Positions 33,639 through 43,039 of a stretch of 64,000 nt of DNA are shown piece after piece. The position numbers and the translations under genes were made by a program. The DNA is from Candidatus Gastranaerophilales bacterium. Its GTDB lineage: Bacteria > Cyanobacteriota > Vampirovibrionia > Gastranaerophilales > Gastranaerophilaceae. Position 1 is the stretch's first letter; each line of letters begins with the position of its first letter. The notes under the pieces were generated by a model that did no database searches, was not told the origin of the DNA, and saw nothing but the letters and a program-made list of their open reading frames with translations. The stretch is taken from positions 434,001-498,000 of the forward strand of contig CALUYE010000001.1 of NCBI GenBank assembly GCA_944324945.1, in the 5' to 3' direction.

Positions 33639-34319
33639 ATGAAGAAAAAAATGTTGATTGTGGTTACTAATTATTCAGGTGTTGGTGTTGAGGGGGCTAA
33701 GATTGTGGATACGGGGGTTTATTTGGAGGAGTTTGCCGTTCCTTTTTTGATTTTTGAAAAATCTGATGTTGATATGACAACAGCTTCTCTAAAAGGCGGT
33801 TTATCGCCTGTGGATGAAGGGTCTATGTCTTGTTCAAATCCTGATGAGTGGGATAAATGTATAAAAATTTTAAGAAATACAAAAAATCTTTATGATATAA
33901 ACTTGGATGAATTTGACGGAATTTATTTCCCCGGAGGCCATGGGCCATTGTTTGATATTGCTCAAAATAAAAAAATAAAAGAAACGGTTGAATATTTTTA
34001 TTCAAAAGGTAAATTAATAAGCGCAATTTGCCATGGGGTTTGTGCTTTATTGGGTGCAAAAGATGAATTTGGCGATTTTATTTTAAAAGGAAGAAATATA
34101 ACTTCTTTTACAAATGAAGAAGAAAGAATAATTAAATTAAATGATATTGTTCCTTTGTCAATTGAAGATGAAGCTAAAAAAGAAGGTGCGAATTACATTG
34201 CGCAAAAAGCCTGGAGTGAGCATGTTGAAGTTTCAAGAAATATAATAACGGGGCAGAATCAAAATTCCGCTACGCTAACAGCTGAAAAAATACTTGAATA
34301 TTTCAATTACGGTTCTTAA
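33639..34319 (+). CDS. DJ-1/PfpI-family protein (Hsp31/HchA-like)
   Basis: 226 residues. The class I glutamine-amidotransferase-like fold has the nucleophile elbow SAICHGVCALL (Cys ~133, His next) and YFPGGHGPLFDI. The opening IVVTNYSGVGVEGAKIVDTGVYLEEFAVPF matches the Hsp31-like branch (glyoxalase III/deglycase or chaperone roles are described for relatives). SD AAGGAGG. Monocistronic or followed by the POT gene. Confidence 0.9.
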   Translation: MKKKMLIVVTNYSGVGVEGAKIVDTGVYLEEFAVPFLIFEKSDVDMTTASLKGGLSPVDEGSMSCSNPDEWDKCIKILRNTKNLYDINLDEFDGIYFPGGHGPLFDIAQNKKIKETVEYFYSKGKLISAICHGVCALLGAKDEFGDFILKGRNITSFTNEEERIIKLNDIVPLSIEDEAKKEGANYIAQKAWSEHVEVSRNIITGQNQNSATLTAEKILEYFNYGS

Positions 34320-34339
34320 TTTTGCGCTAAAATGGATTT

Positions 34340-35614
34340 ATGAATATTTTAGCAAAACAAAATCACCCTAAAGGGCTTTATCTATTGTTCTTTATGGAAA
34401 TGTGGGAGCGTTTTTCCTATTACGGGATGCGCTCTTTATTGGTTTTGTATATGGTTGAAGGATTATTCTTTTCAAACCAAAAGGCAGGTATAGTATATGG
34501 TCTTTATACGGGTCTTGTATATTTAACGCCTATTTTTGGAGGGTATATTGCAGACAGATACCTGGGTCAGAGAAAATCAATTAAAATCGGGGCGGTTTTA
34601 ATGTGTTTAGGGTTATTTTTGCTTGCAATCAGTGAAAGAGCCTTTGATTTTTCTCTTTTTGTTCTTGTTATTGCAAACGGATTTTTTAAACCCAATATAA
34701 GTTCGCTTTTGGGGCTTTTATATGAAAAAACTCCGGATAAAAAAGACAGCGCTTTTACGATTTTTTATTTAGGAATCAATATAGGTGCGTTTTTTTCTCC
34801 TTTAATTTGCGCGACTCTTGCGCTTAAATACGGTTATAGATACGGGTTTTTGGCAAGCGCTACGGGAATGTTGGCAGGGATTATCGTATTTTTGCTTTTT
34901 GAAGCTAAATTATTAAAAGATAAAGGGATTTACCCTGTTTCAAAAATTCAAAATTCAGCAAAAGAAAAATTAACAAAAAGACAGATAAAAAGAATACAAG
35001 CGCTTTTTGTTTTGATGTTTTTTGTGATAATTTTTTGGATATGTTATGAACAGGCGGGAAGCTCTATGACATTATTTGCGCAATATTCAACAAGGCGCGA
35101 GTTGTTTAATTTTTTAATACCTTCAAGCTGGCTTCAATCCTTGAATCCTTTATATATTATGTTTTTAGCGCCCTTAATGGCATCGGGTTGGATATATTTG
35201 AAAAATAAAAATATCAAAATTACATCCATTGATAAATTTTTAATTGCACTTTTTTTAATGAGTTTTGCGTTCTTGGTTATGGCTTTTTGCGGTTATTTGT
35301 CTTTGGGTTCTAAAGTTTCGATTCTGTGGCTTGTTGTTGTGTATTTCATTATGACTGTTGCGGAATTATGTTTATCTCCGATTGGTTTATCAATGGTTTC
35401 AAAATTGGCTCCTCAAAAATTTGCATCTTTTTTCATGGGTGTATGGTTTTTAACAAGTTTCTTCGGGAATTTTTTTGCGGGGCTGTGGGGTGGCAAATAC
35501 GGGCAGGTAAATAATTTTACCCTGTTTTTTACTTTAAGCATTTTATCTTTTATAAGTGCGTTTGTATTTTGGCTTTTGATGCCTAAACTTAAAAAAATAA
35601 CGGGAAAAATTTAA
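34340..35614 (+). CDS. POT/PTR-family peptide transporter
   Basis: 424 residues, ~12-13 transmembrane helices. The proton-coupled signature FMEMWERFSYYGMRSLL (ExxER-type motif) and YLTPIFGGYIADRYLGQRKSI (PTR2 signature) are clear, as is NIGAFFSPLIC. It probably takes up di/tripeptides with protons. It is somewhat shorter than E. coli Dtp proteins (~490). TAAAAT ends 6 nt before ATG with no SD (apparent leaderless start). Confidence 0.93.
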   Translation: MNILAKQNHPKGLYLLFFMEMWERFSYYGMRSLLVLYMVEGLFFSNQKAGIVYGLYTGLVYLTPIFGGYIADRYLGQRKSIKIGAVLMCLGLFLLAISERAFDFSLFVLVIANGFFKPNISSLLGLLYEKTPDKKDSAFTIFYLGINIGAFFSPLICATLALKYGYRYGFLASATGMLAGIIVFLLFEAKLLKDKGIYPVSKIQNSAKEKLTKRQIKRIQALFVLMFFVIIFWICYEQAGSSMTLFAQYSTRRELFNFLIPSSWLQSLNPLYIMFLAPLMASGWIYLKNKNIKITSIDKFLIALFLMSFAFLVMAFCGYLSLGSKVSILWLVVVYFIMTVAELCLSPIGLSMVSKLAPQKFASFFMGVWFLTSFFGNFFAGLWGGKYGQVNNFTLFFTLSILSFISAFVFWLLMPKLKKITGKI

Positions 35615-35671
35615 AATTCGCGAAAAAAATTTTTATAGTAAAATAGAAATTGATATTTTGAGGAATTAAAA

Positions 35672-36907
35672 ATGGTTATAAAAGCGCAGCGCGGAACAAA
35701 AGATATATTAAATGATGAAATCCCTACCTGGCAGTGGATTTTAGAGAATGCTAAAAACGTATTTCAGAACGCGGGTTTTTGTGAAATTAAAACCCCGATT
35801 TTTGAAGCAACAGAGCTTTTTGCGCGCGGTGTAGGGGATTCTACAGATATTGTAAATAAAGAAATGTATACATTTTCAATAGGCGGTGCCGATAAAAATT
35901 CTTCATCAATAACTCTTCGTCCCGAGAATACGGCAGGAGTAGTCAGAGCATTTATTGAACACAATATAGGACGCCAGAGTCCTCCTCAAAAATTCTGGTA
36001 TTTCGGTCCGATGTTTCGATATGAAAGACCGCAGGCAGGACGTCAAAGACAATTTCATCAGATAGGGGTTGAAATGTTTGGCATTAAAGAGCCAACGGCG
36101 GACTGTGAGGTTATTTTAAATGCGGTTGAATTTTTAAAATCCGTGGGTTTGGGAGATTTAGAAGTAGAAATTAATTCTCTCGGCTGTACAAAATGCAAAA
36201 ATCAATATAAAGAAGCAATAAAAAATGTCTTAGCGCCTTATTTAGATAAATTATGCGATGATTGTAAGATGAGATATGAAAAAAATCCTTTAAGAATTCT
36301 GGATTGCAAAAATGAGGATTGTAAAAAAATCTTTGAAATTGAAGAAGTTAAAAATGTAATTTTTAGCGATTATATTTGCGATGATTGCAGGGAGCATTTT
36401 GAAACTTTATGTGGATATTTAGATGAACTTGATATTAAATATTCAAGAAATAAATTGCTTGTTAGAGGGCTTGATTATTATAACAGAACAGTTTTTGAAA
36501 TAAAGTCAAATGCTCTGGGGTCTCAAAGCGCTGTTTGCGGCGGAGGAAGATATGACGGGCTTGTTGAGATGCTCGGGGGAAATCCAACTCCTGCTGTTGG
36601 TTTTGCTATGGGAGTTGAAAGACTTTACAGTCTTGTTGATAAAAAAGAGTTGCAAAAGAGTAAATATTTCATTGTTTCAAATAATTTCAGCGAAACAATA
36701 AAGCTTGCAAAAAAATTAAGAGAAAAGAATATATCCGCTGATTTTGATTTTCAAAATCGTAAATTTGCAAAACAAATGGAAAAAGCTTCAAAAACATCGC
36801 ACTATGCCATTATTTTAGGCGAAGACGAGATAAAAGAAGGTTATTTCAGTGTAAAAAATCTTAAAACAAGCACACAGGAGCGAATAGATTCGTTTGATGA
36901 ACTGTAG
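35672..36907 (+). CDS. hisS: Histidyl-tRNA synthetase
   Basis: A 411-residue class II synthetase of normal length. Motif 2 is in MFRYERPQAGRQRQFHQ, the histidine-specific loops are RGLDYYNRTVFE and GGRYDGLVEMLGG, and motif 3 is AVGFAMGVERL. A C-terminal anticodon-binding domain follows (YFIVSNNFSETIKLAKKLR). A Cys-rich insertion (CTKCKN...CDDCK...CDDCREHF) suggests a zinc knuckle, common in some lineages. SD GAGGA. Confidence 0.97.
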   Translation: MVIKAQRGTKDILNDEIPTWQWILENAKNVFQNAGFCEIKTPIFEATELFARGVGDSTDIVNKEMYTFSIGGADKNSSSITLRPENTAGVVRAFIEHNIGRQSPPQKFWYFGPMFRYERPQAGRQRQFHQIGVEMFGIKEPTADCEVILNAVEFLKSVGLGDLEVEINSLGCTKCKNQYKEAIKNVLAPYLDKLCDDCKMRYEKNPLRILDCKNEDCKKIFEIEEVKNVIFSDYICDDCREHFETLCGYLDELDIKYSRNKLLVRGLDYYNRTVFEIKSNALGSQSAVCGGGRYDGLVEMLGGNPTPAVGFAMGVERLYSLVDKKELQKSKYFIVSNNFSETIKLAKKLREKNISADFDFQNRKFAKQMEKASKTSHYAIILGEDEIKEGYFSVKNLKTSTQERIDSFDEL

Positions 36908-36961
36908 AATCATACATTTATATGATTTTGTGGAAAAAAACCGTCTATGGCTTTATAATAT

Positions 36962-36984
36962 AAAAAAAGCCCTTCGAAAGGGCG
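36962..36984 (-). terminator. Terminator of the flagellar operon
   Basis: On the minus strand GCCCTTTCGAAGGGC is followed by TTTTTTT, after flgL. Confidence 0.9.
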
Positions 36985-37007
36985 ATAATGGTAAGTAAAT
37001 GTTAAAT

Positions 37008-37916
37008 TTATATATAATCCAGAAGGGACACTCCCTGTAGGATTTCGGCGCTTATTGTATAACTTGCCTGAAGTGCGTTTCTGGCGCTTGCCAGTTCTGT
37101 CGCCATTTTTGCAAGATCAACCTCTTCAATTTCAGCTTTATCTTCGGTTAAATTAAGTATTGTGGTATCATTTATTCCCTGGGTTGCATCAAGTTTTGAA
37201 ACTTTGGCTGAAATGTCGCCTGTTGTTTGAATTATGTTATCTTGAACACCTTCAATAACCGTCATTTTTTCTCTTATGGCGTCATAATCAAGAGGTTCGG
37301 TGTTTAAGAGGGTATCCAGTTCTTTCATTTGAGAAAAGAAGTCATCCCCGTTGATTTCGCCGAATATGGCGTCTCCTGATACGTTGTATGCAAATGTTTT
37401 GCCTTCCGAGATTGTTAAATTTCTTGCCTGCGCGTCTTTTGAGCTGCCCTGATAGATTGTATCTCCGTTTTCATCAACCTTATAGGTTTGACTTTGTGTG
37501 TTTGTACCTGAAAATATATAGTTATCCATATATTTTGTGTTCATTTGAGAAACAATTGTTGAAACTTTTTCTTTTATTTCGCTTGATATTGCTTTGGCAC
37601 CCTCAGGCGTTGTTGTTGCGTTAGCCGCTTCTATAATCAAAGAATTAATATCGGTTAATTCGTCATTAACGCTGTTTAGAGTATCATAAGCTAAATTCAT
37701 TTCGTTTGTTGCAGCGTTTATGTTGCTTTGATATTCATTTAATTTAGCAAGCTGGTCGTTCAGTTTTAAAACTTTTGTAGCGCCCGGAACATCCTCTGAT
37801 ACCGAGGTAAAATTTTTACCCGATAAGATTTTAGAAAGTATATTCATATATGTACTATATGAATTTGATGTGGCGCCTGATGCCATATTTGTCATTACTG
37901 AAGTTGAAATACGCAT
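37008..37916 (-). CDS. flgL: Flagellar hook-filament junction protein FlgL
   Basis: 302 residues, shorter than E. coli FlgL (317). The flagellin-like N-terminus (MRISTSVMTNMASGATSNSY, KILSGKNFTSVSEDVPGATKV) and C-terminal coiled-coil (EEVDLAKMATELASARNALQASYTISAEIL) are typical. It connects hook-associated FlgK to flagellin. Last gene of the operon, 24 bases after flgK. Confidence 0.93.
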   Translation of the reverse strand: MRISTSVMTNMASGATSNSYSTYMNILSKILSGKNFTSVSEDVPGATKVLKLNDQLAKLNEYQSNINAATNEMNLAYDTLNSVNDELTDINSLIIEAANATTTPEGAKAISSEIKEKVSTIVSQMNTKYMDNYIFSGTNTQSQTYKVDENGDTIYQGSSKDAQARNLTISEGKTFAYNVSGDAIFGEINGDDFFSQMKELDTLLNTEPLDYDAIREKMTVIEGVQDNIIQTTGDISAKVSKLDATQGINDTTILNLTEDKAEIEEVDLAKMATELASARNALQASYTISAEILQGVSLLDYI

Positions 37917-37940
37917 AAAAATCCTTTTTTATTTATTATA

Positions 37941-39506
37941 TTAGACCATCCCTAAAATTGTATCGTATAAACCATTTATTGTTGAAAACAGCCTTGCCGA
38001 TGCCTCATAAGCTCTTTGGTATCTGAGCATATCCGACAGTTCTTCATCCAGATTTACTCCGATAAGGTTTAAATAATTGGTTTTTGCTTCATCTTTAATA
38101 TCCTGATATAAATCAGCTTGTGATTCCGCATCGTTTGCATCCTGTCCTACTTTGCCCGCAAGAGTGTTTAAGAAGTTGGATAAAGTGCAATCAGTTCCTT
38201 TATAATCACAGATTTTTTGGTTTTGTAAATCCATGATTTCATTTGCATTATTTGAGTTACCTACGGCGTTTTTCCAATCGTCGCTGATTGTACCGTCTTC
38301 ATTTGTATAATCGGCTAAATCGATTCTTGCTGCCGCTACATAATTAGGATTGTCAATAATGCTTTGGTTTACTCTTATATTTCCCGCAGTTATGGTTGTT
38401 GTACCATCGCTTGTATTAAACATGACAAGTTCATCGTACATATCCGCGCTTACTTTTTCTAAGACCGTATTTCCGTTGCCGTCGGATTTTAAATATGCCG
38501 CAAATACATCGGCATCATCTTCGCTGCCATAGGTTTGAATTTCGTTAAGAGCCGTTGCAAAATCGTTTGCGGCGGAGTTTATTAATTCTTCAACATCGTC
38601 ATAATTATAATAACTTTCGCTGCCGTTTAAAAATTCAACCTGAGCACCGAATGAGCCTCCGGTAACTTTTTCGGTTATGCCTTTATCTATTACATAGTCT
38701 TCGTTTTCGGTTGATCTTAGCGCAAGTTCAACATTTTTATCGGGAGAATTAAAATCTATATTTGCTTCAAGAGTGTATTGTTGTTCTGCACCTTGGACAA
38801 CTTCAATTCCGCCAAGATAAACGCTTACCATTCCGTTTGAATTTGTTTGCGTTGTAACATCGGCATACTGAGACAGTTCTTCAACAAGAGAATATATTGC
38901 AGATTGTGCTGAAGTGCCTTTTCCTGTTTTAATATATGCTTCATTTGCTTCAGCTATTTTTGATAACAGTGAATTAATGGTATCGACGCTTGAATTAACG
39001 TTTGAAGCCATTTCCTCTCTTGAAGTGTTTAGTTTTGATGAGATATCGTTAAATTTTTCGCAAACATTTTCAGCCGCTGCAATATACTGTTGCCTTATTG
39101 AAATATCCGTCGGAAATTGTTCTAAATTGGCAGCTGCAGCATAAAAATCGTTTAAAAGCGCATTAAGCCCGTTATCACCTAAAGCATCCGCTATTTCGTC
39201 AAGTCCGCTTAAAGCATCATTTAGCGTGTTATAATATGCCGCATCGGAACTTGAATCAATAACATTTCTCAGAGCACCCTCATCAAGGTAATCTGAAATT
39301 GATGCTAAAGTAGAGCCGTTTAAGCTTCTTATTGTTCCTAAAACCGTTGTGTCTCCGTTATATAGAACGGATTCTTCAAAATTAACCCTTTGTTTTACAT
39401 ATCCTTCGGTATTTATATTTGCAATATTATGAGCAACCACCGACAATGCGTACTGGTTGTTTTTCATTGAACCGTATGAAATGTATAGACCTTGATTTAA
39501 TGACAT
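37941..39506 (-). CDS. flgK: Flagellar hook-associated protein FlgK
   Basis: 521 residues. The N-terminal rod/hook motif LYISYGSMKNNQYALSVVAHNIANINTEGYVKQR and the C-terminal MLRYQRAYEASARLFSTINGLYDTIL are diagnostic. The middle (~170-450) is variable. It forms the first ring of the hook-filament junction. SD AAAGGA; 18 bases after the flgN-like gene. Confidence 0.94.
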   Translation of the reverse strand: MSLNQGLYISYGSMKNNQYALSVVAHNIANINTEGYVKQRVNFEESVLYNGDTTVLGTIRSLNGSTLASISDYLDEGALRNVIDSSSDAAYYNTLNDALSGLDEIADALGDNGLNALLNDFYAAAANLEQFPTDISIRQQYIAAAENVCEKFNDISSKLNTSREEMASNVNSSVDTINSLLSKIAEANEAYIKTGKGTSAQSAIYSLVEELSQYADVTTQTNSNGMVSVYLGGIEVVQGAEQQYTLEANIDFNSPDKNVELALRSTENEDYVIDKGITEKVTGGSFGAQVEFLNGSESYYNYDDVEELINSAANDFATALNEIQTYGSEDDADVFAAYLKSDGNGNTVLEKVSADMYDELVMFNTSDGTTTITAGNIRVNQSIIDNPNYVAAARIDLADYTNEDGTISDDWKNAVGNSNNANEIMDLQNQKICDYKGTDCTLSNFLNTLAGKVGQDANDAESQADLYQDIKDEAKTNYLNLIGVNLDEELSDMLRYQRAYEASARLFSTINGLYDTILGMV

Positions 39507-39523
39507 AAATAAATCCTTTTATA

Positions 39524-39919
39524 TTATGCTTCTTCCGTGATTGATGAAGTGCCCAATATATCCGTTGTTGTGCAATTCATTCCTTTTGAATTGTATGATG
39601 AGATATCCTGTTTCGCTATATTTAATATACCAGACATTAGGTTATTTATAACATCAAGCGAATGTTTTATTAAGATTTCGTTATTATTTTCCAACTTTTT
39701 TATTTCGAGTGCAAGCTCTTTTAGTTGATTTTTTTCATTATCCGTAAAAGTTTTAAAAATTTCTTTAATGTCTTTTGTTTTTAATTGTTCGCACAAAACA
39801 ATCAATTCTTCGTCAATTCTGTGCAATTCGTCAAGATTTCTCTTTACTATTGCGTTTTTCTTGAGAGCAAGATTTTCTTTTAAATTAGAATAAATTTGAT
39901 AAATTTCAGAATAATTCAT
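39524..39919 (-). CDS. flgN: FlgN-like flagellar export chaperone
   Basis: 131 residues, entirely helical and polar, with the FlgN pattern of a long coiled coil (YQIYSNLKENLALKKNAIVKRNLDELHRIDEE). FlgN proteins escort FlgK and FlgL to the export gate; the gene sits directly before flgK and after flgM, the usual order. Assigned mainly by position and composition. Confidence 0.78.
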   Translation of the reverse strand: MNYSEIYQIYSNLKENLALKKNAIVKRNLDELHRIDEELIVLCEQLKTKDIKEIFKTFTDNEKNQLKELALEIKKLENNNEILIKHSLDVINNLMSGILNIAKQDISSYNSKGMNCTTTDILGTSSITEEA

Positions 39920-39927
39920 ATTTTTCC

Positions 39928-40227
39928 TTATACACTGTAATCGGCAATAACACTTCTTCCATACATTAAACCGTAGTTAATATCTTCGATTGATAAAGTT
40001 TCGCCAACACTTTGGGCGTATTTTTGAATTTCTTTAACATCGATTTTGTTTTTTATATTGTTTTCATCAATCAAAGCTTTATCTTCTTTTTCAAAATTAT
40101 CTAAAGAAGCCTTGTTAAGCTCTTTTGTTGAGGTATTTGGAAGCGGAGCCTGTTTTGTTTTTAGGTTTAATTTCGAAATAGAATCCGATATTAAGCTTGA
40201 TATATCAGTATTGTTATTTACGTTCAT
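39928..40227 (-). CDS. flgM: Anti-sigma-28 factor FlgM
   Basis: 99 residues. The disordered Asn/Lys/Ser-rich N-terminus and the C-terminal sigma-binding helices ending VGETLSIEDINYGLMYGRSVIADYS match FlgM. It implies a FliA-type sigma-28 elsewhere in the genome; the flagellin promoter at 54647 fits that sigma. Exported through the flagellum after hook completion to release late genes. Confidence 0.87.
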   Translation of the reverse strand: MNVNNNTDISSLISDSISKLNLKTKQAPLPNTSTKELNKASLDNFEKEDKALIDENNIKNKIDVKEIQKYAQSVGETLSIEDINYGLMYGRSVIADYSV

Positions 40228-40228
40228 G

Positions 40229-40561
40229 TTATTCCTTAATTGTTTTTTCTAATTGTGTGTATAGTTGTTTTGCAATTCCCAAGTTTTGATTGGGGTCTTT
40301 TGCTATTGTTCTTGCAATATCATTATACATAAATGATTTAAAGTTATCTAAATATTTACTGTCTTGAAACAATGAGCCTTCTTTATCTATTGTTTTATCC
40401 ATTTCCGTTAGCATTTTTGCGATAAAAATTGATTCAAACTCTTTTGATGCTGCCATTAGCTGCTCTTTTTGAGTTTTTGAGCCTTTTTTTATGTTTTCGA
40501 TTTCTGCTAAATCGCTGCTGTTTGAATAGATTGAACCGATTGAACCAATGTAATTATTCAA
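40229..40561 (-). CDS. flgJ: FlgJ rod-binding domain protein (no muramidase domain)
   Basis: 110 residues covering only the N-terminal rod-capping half of FlgJ (QLMAASKEFESIFIAKMLTEMDKTI, FQDSKYLDNFKSFMYNDIARTIA). The peptidoglycan hydrolase half is absent. A separate SLT transglycosylase at the head of the operon (44693) probably supplies it. Start 1 base from the flgI stop. Confidence 0.9.
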   Translation of the reverse strand: MNNYIGSIGSIYSNSSDLAEIENIKKGSKTQKEQLMAASKEFESIFIAKMLTEMDKTIDKEGSLFQDSKYLDNFKSFMYNDIARTIAKDPNQNLGIAKQLYTQLEKTIKE

Positions 40562-41686
40562 CTAAATTACCTCCAATTCCGCTTGCAAGCTTCCTGCTTG
40601 AGATAACGCCTGTAATATTGCAATTAAATCCATGGGTGTAACGCCTATATTATTAAGTGCGCTGACTAAATCCGATAAGCTTGCATTTGCTTCCATTTCA
40701 ACCAAAGATGCCTGTTTTTCGTCAATTTGTATTTGAGCATTTTGGACAATTGCCGTTTGACCCATTGCAAAAGGATTAGGCTGTACTACATCGTTTTGCG
40801 CTCTTATTGTAACGGTAATTCCTCCGTGAGCAACGGCAGCAGGCATTAATTTCGTATTTCCGCCAATAACCACGGTTCCTGTTCTTTCGTTAACTATTAC
40901 TTTTGCTTTTTCTGAAACCGCGCCTACTATTTGATTTTCAATCAAAGATAAAAATGCAACCCTGTCATTTCTGTATTTATAAGGAATTTGAATTTCAACC
41001 GAACCGCCATCCAGCGCTCTTGCGGGCGCAAGTCTTGTTGAAATCGTTTTCGAGATACGGGAAGCCATGGTGTAATCCGCTTTATCCAATATCAGAGTAA
41101 GAGTTGTTTCATCTCCTATTGTTGATAAAATGTCTCTTTCGATTATCCCTCCGTTGGGGACTCTGCCCGTTGTGGTAACTCCTTTAGAGGAGCTTGAGCC
41201 GCCTCTTGAAGCTTGAATTCCGCCTACCGTAACAGGGCCTTGCGCAATTGCAACAATTTCACCGTTGGGTGCTCTTAATTGTGTTTGAACAAGAACACCG
41301 CCCGCTAAACTTTTAGCATCCGCCATAGCAGAAACCGTAACATCAATCTTATCCCCTTCTTTTGCAAAAGGAGGAATATTAGCGGTAACAATAACGGCAG
41401 CCGATGTTCCCTTTTGAATATAGTTGGATTGGTCAATAACCGTACCCAAAGATAAAAGCATTTGTTGACTTGTCATTTGCGTATGACGGGAATTATCACC
41501 CGTATTTTGAAGACCTACTACAAGCCCGTAACCTACAACTTGATTTTCTCTGATACCTTTAACATGGGTTATATCTTTAATTCTTAAAGTCTGTTCCGAC
41601 AGCGCCATGACCTCAAGAGGCAAAAGCGCAAGAGCTGAAATTAAGAGTATTAAAGCTGTTAGTTTTTTGAACTTCATTATATTCAT
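40562..41686 (-). CDS. flgI: Flagellar P-ring protein FlgI
   Basis: 374 residues, normal length. A Sec signal peptide ends LPLEVMA, then RIKDITHVKGIRENQVVGYGLVVGLQNTGD, NIPPFAKEGDKIDVTVSAMADAKSLAGG and AVAHGGITVTI are classic FlgI blocks. It forms the P-ring in the peptidoglycan layer, so the envelope is diderm. SD AGGAT; 4 bases after flgH. Confidence 0.96.
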   Translation of the reverse strand: MNIMKFKKLTALILLISALALLPLEVMALSEQTLRIKDITHVKGIRENQVVGYGLVVGLQNTGDNSRHTQMTSQQMLLSLGTVIDQSNYIQKGTSAAVIVTANIPPFAKEGDKIDVTVSAMADAKSLAGGVLVQTQLRAPNGEIVAIAQGPVTVGGIQASRGGSSSSKGVTTTGRVPNGGIIERDILSTIGDETTLTLILDKADYTMASRISKTISTRLAPARALDGGSVEIQIPYKYRNDRVAFLSLIENQIVGAVSEKAKVIVNERTGTVVIGGNTKLMPAAVAHGGITVTIRAQNDVVQPNPFAMGQTAIVQNAQIQIDEKQASLVEMEANASLSDLVSALNNIGVTPMDLIAILQALSQAGSLQAELEVI

Positions 41687-41690
41687 CCTA

Positions 41691-42296
41691 TTAAAATATT
41701 GTTCTAATCGTTCTATCCAAAATACCTTCGTTTTGACCGCGTGAAACGGTTCCTGCTCCGTTCATTGCAAATTGAAGATTTGCAACCTGGCTTGAATAGA
41801 TTTCTCCTGCTTGATTAATCCATTTAGGATCAACTATCCCCGAGATTATTAAATCAACTCTTTCGTTTTGATTAACTAAACTTTTTTTGCCCTGTACGAG
41901 TAAATTGCCGTTAGGCAGCACCTGTACAACCTGTGCTACTATTGTGTCGGTTAAAGTCATGTTTCTTGAAAGCGTAGTTTGACCTGTAACGCCAAGAGAA
42001 CCGTCAACGCCGTCAAGCGCGCCTTTTAGTTTTGTTTTAAATAAAGTATTAAACGCGTCCGTGAAATTTTGAACTATTGAATTTGTTTTTTCGGTTGAAT
42101 ACACGCCCGTATCAGACATTGAAGGAGCTTCATCGATTACGATTGAAACTAAATCTCCGACTCCTCTTGCTCTTACGGAAGAATAAAGCGCTTTTGGTTC
42201 AATTACGGTACTTTGAGACGCATTTAGCGAAAAAAGGCTTTCAGCGCCTGCTGATAGAGTTGTTAATAAAATTAAAGCCGTGATTATTTTTTTCAT
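41691..42296 (-). CDS. flgH: Flagellar L-ring protein FlgH (no lipobox Cys)
   Basis: 201 residues. Signal peptide MKKIITALILLTTLSAGA, then the FlgH core: RARGVGDLVSIVIDEAPSMSD, LPNGNLLVQGKKSLVNQNE, ISGIVDPKWIN, YSSQVANLQFAMNGAG. E. coli FlgH is a lipoprotein; here no Cys follows the signal peptide and I see none in the protein, so the L-ring is not acylated. Forms the outer-membrane bushing. Confidence 0.95.
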   Translation of the reverse strand: MKKIITALILLTTLSAGAESLFSLNASQSTVIEPKALYSSVRARGVGDLVSIVIDEAPSMSDTGVYSTEKTNSIVQNFTDAFNTLFKTKLKGALDGVDGSLGVTGQTTLSRNMTLTDTIVAQVVQVLPNGNLLVQGKKSLVNQNERVDLIISGIVDPKWINQAGEIYSSQVANLQFAMNGAGTVSRGQNEGILDRTIRTIF

Positions 42297-42297
42297 T

Positions 42298-43026
42298 TTA
42301 TATCCTTACTGTTACTTGTGATGTTGAATCTATTGTTGCGCTGTAGGTTTTATTGTATTTATCCGATTTAACAAGGATAGTTTCGCCTATGGCGCCGTCT
42401 TTTAAGGCTCTGCCTTGAACTTTGATTTCAAAACCCGTTGAACTTATGAAATTTATATTTATTAGCGAATTTCTAAAAACAACTGCCTGTGATTTTATGG
42501 AATTTTTATAAATTATGCTGCCTTTTTGAAAATTTCTTTTTGCGATTGAATTTTTAGGAAGTTCCAATAAGACATTATCAAGGTTTCTTGAAATTTCTCT
42601 TTTTTCAAGTTTTGTATTATTTTTTGTTATCGGTTTTCCGAAAGGAATCGTATCCTGTGATATTAAAACATTTTTATAGACTTTTGTTTGAACCATCAAA
42701 GGAAACGATTTAATTAAATTATTTTTTAAATCTTTAATATAGACCCTTTTGTATGAAGTAGGGCTAAAGGTTGAATTTTGCGAAATAACAGTGATTTTAG
42801 GAGGGATTGAATCGTTTGTTAATATTTTTTCTTTCGGAATTCCGCTTAATTTAATCTCAAAATCGGATGAATATTTTAAAACATCTTTTTTGGTTTGTTT
42901 TTGAACCTGTGAAAAAATATTATTATAAAGTTCATCATAATTTAAGACATAACAATATGCGCTTTGAATTGAAAATAAAAGCGTCAGCAATAATATTAAA
43001 TTTTTAGCCGTTTTTGTCATTGTCAT
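42298..43026 (-). CDS. flgA: Flagellar P-ring assembly chaperone FlgA
   Basis: 242 residues with a signal peptide ending QSAYC. The C-terminal SAF domain (SIAKRNFQKGSIIYKNSIKSQ, INFISSTGFEIKVQGRALKDGAIGETI, VKSDKYNKTYSATI) matches FlgA. It assists P-ring polymerisation in the periplasm. Placed between flgG and flgH. Confidence 0.9.
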   Translation of the reverse strand: MTMTKTAKNLILLLTLLFSIQSAYCYVLNYDELYNNIFSQVQKQTKKDVLKYSSDFEIKLSGIPKEKILTNDSIPPKITVISQNSTFSPTSYKRVYIKDLKNNLIKSFPLMVQTKVYKNVLISQDTIPFGKPITKNNTKLEKREISRNLDNVLLELPKNSIAKRNFQKGSIIYKNSIKSQAVVFRNSLININFISSTGFEIKVQGRALKDGAIGETILVKSDKYNKTYSATIDSTSQVTVRI

Positions 43027-43039
43027 CCTTAAAAATTAA

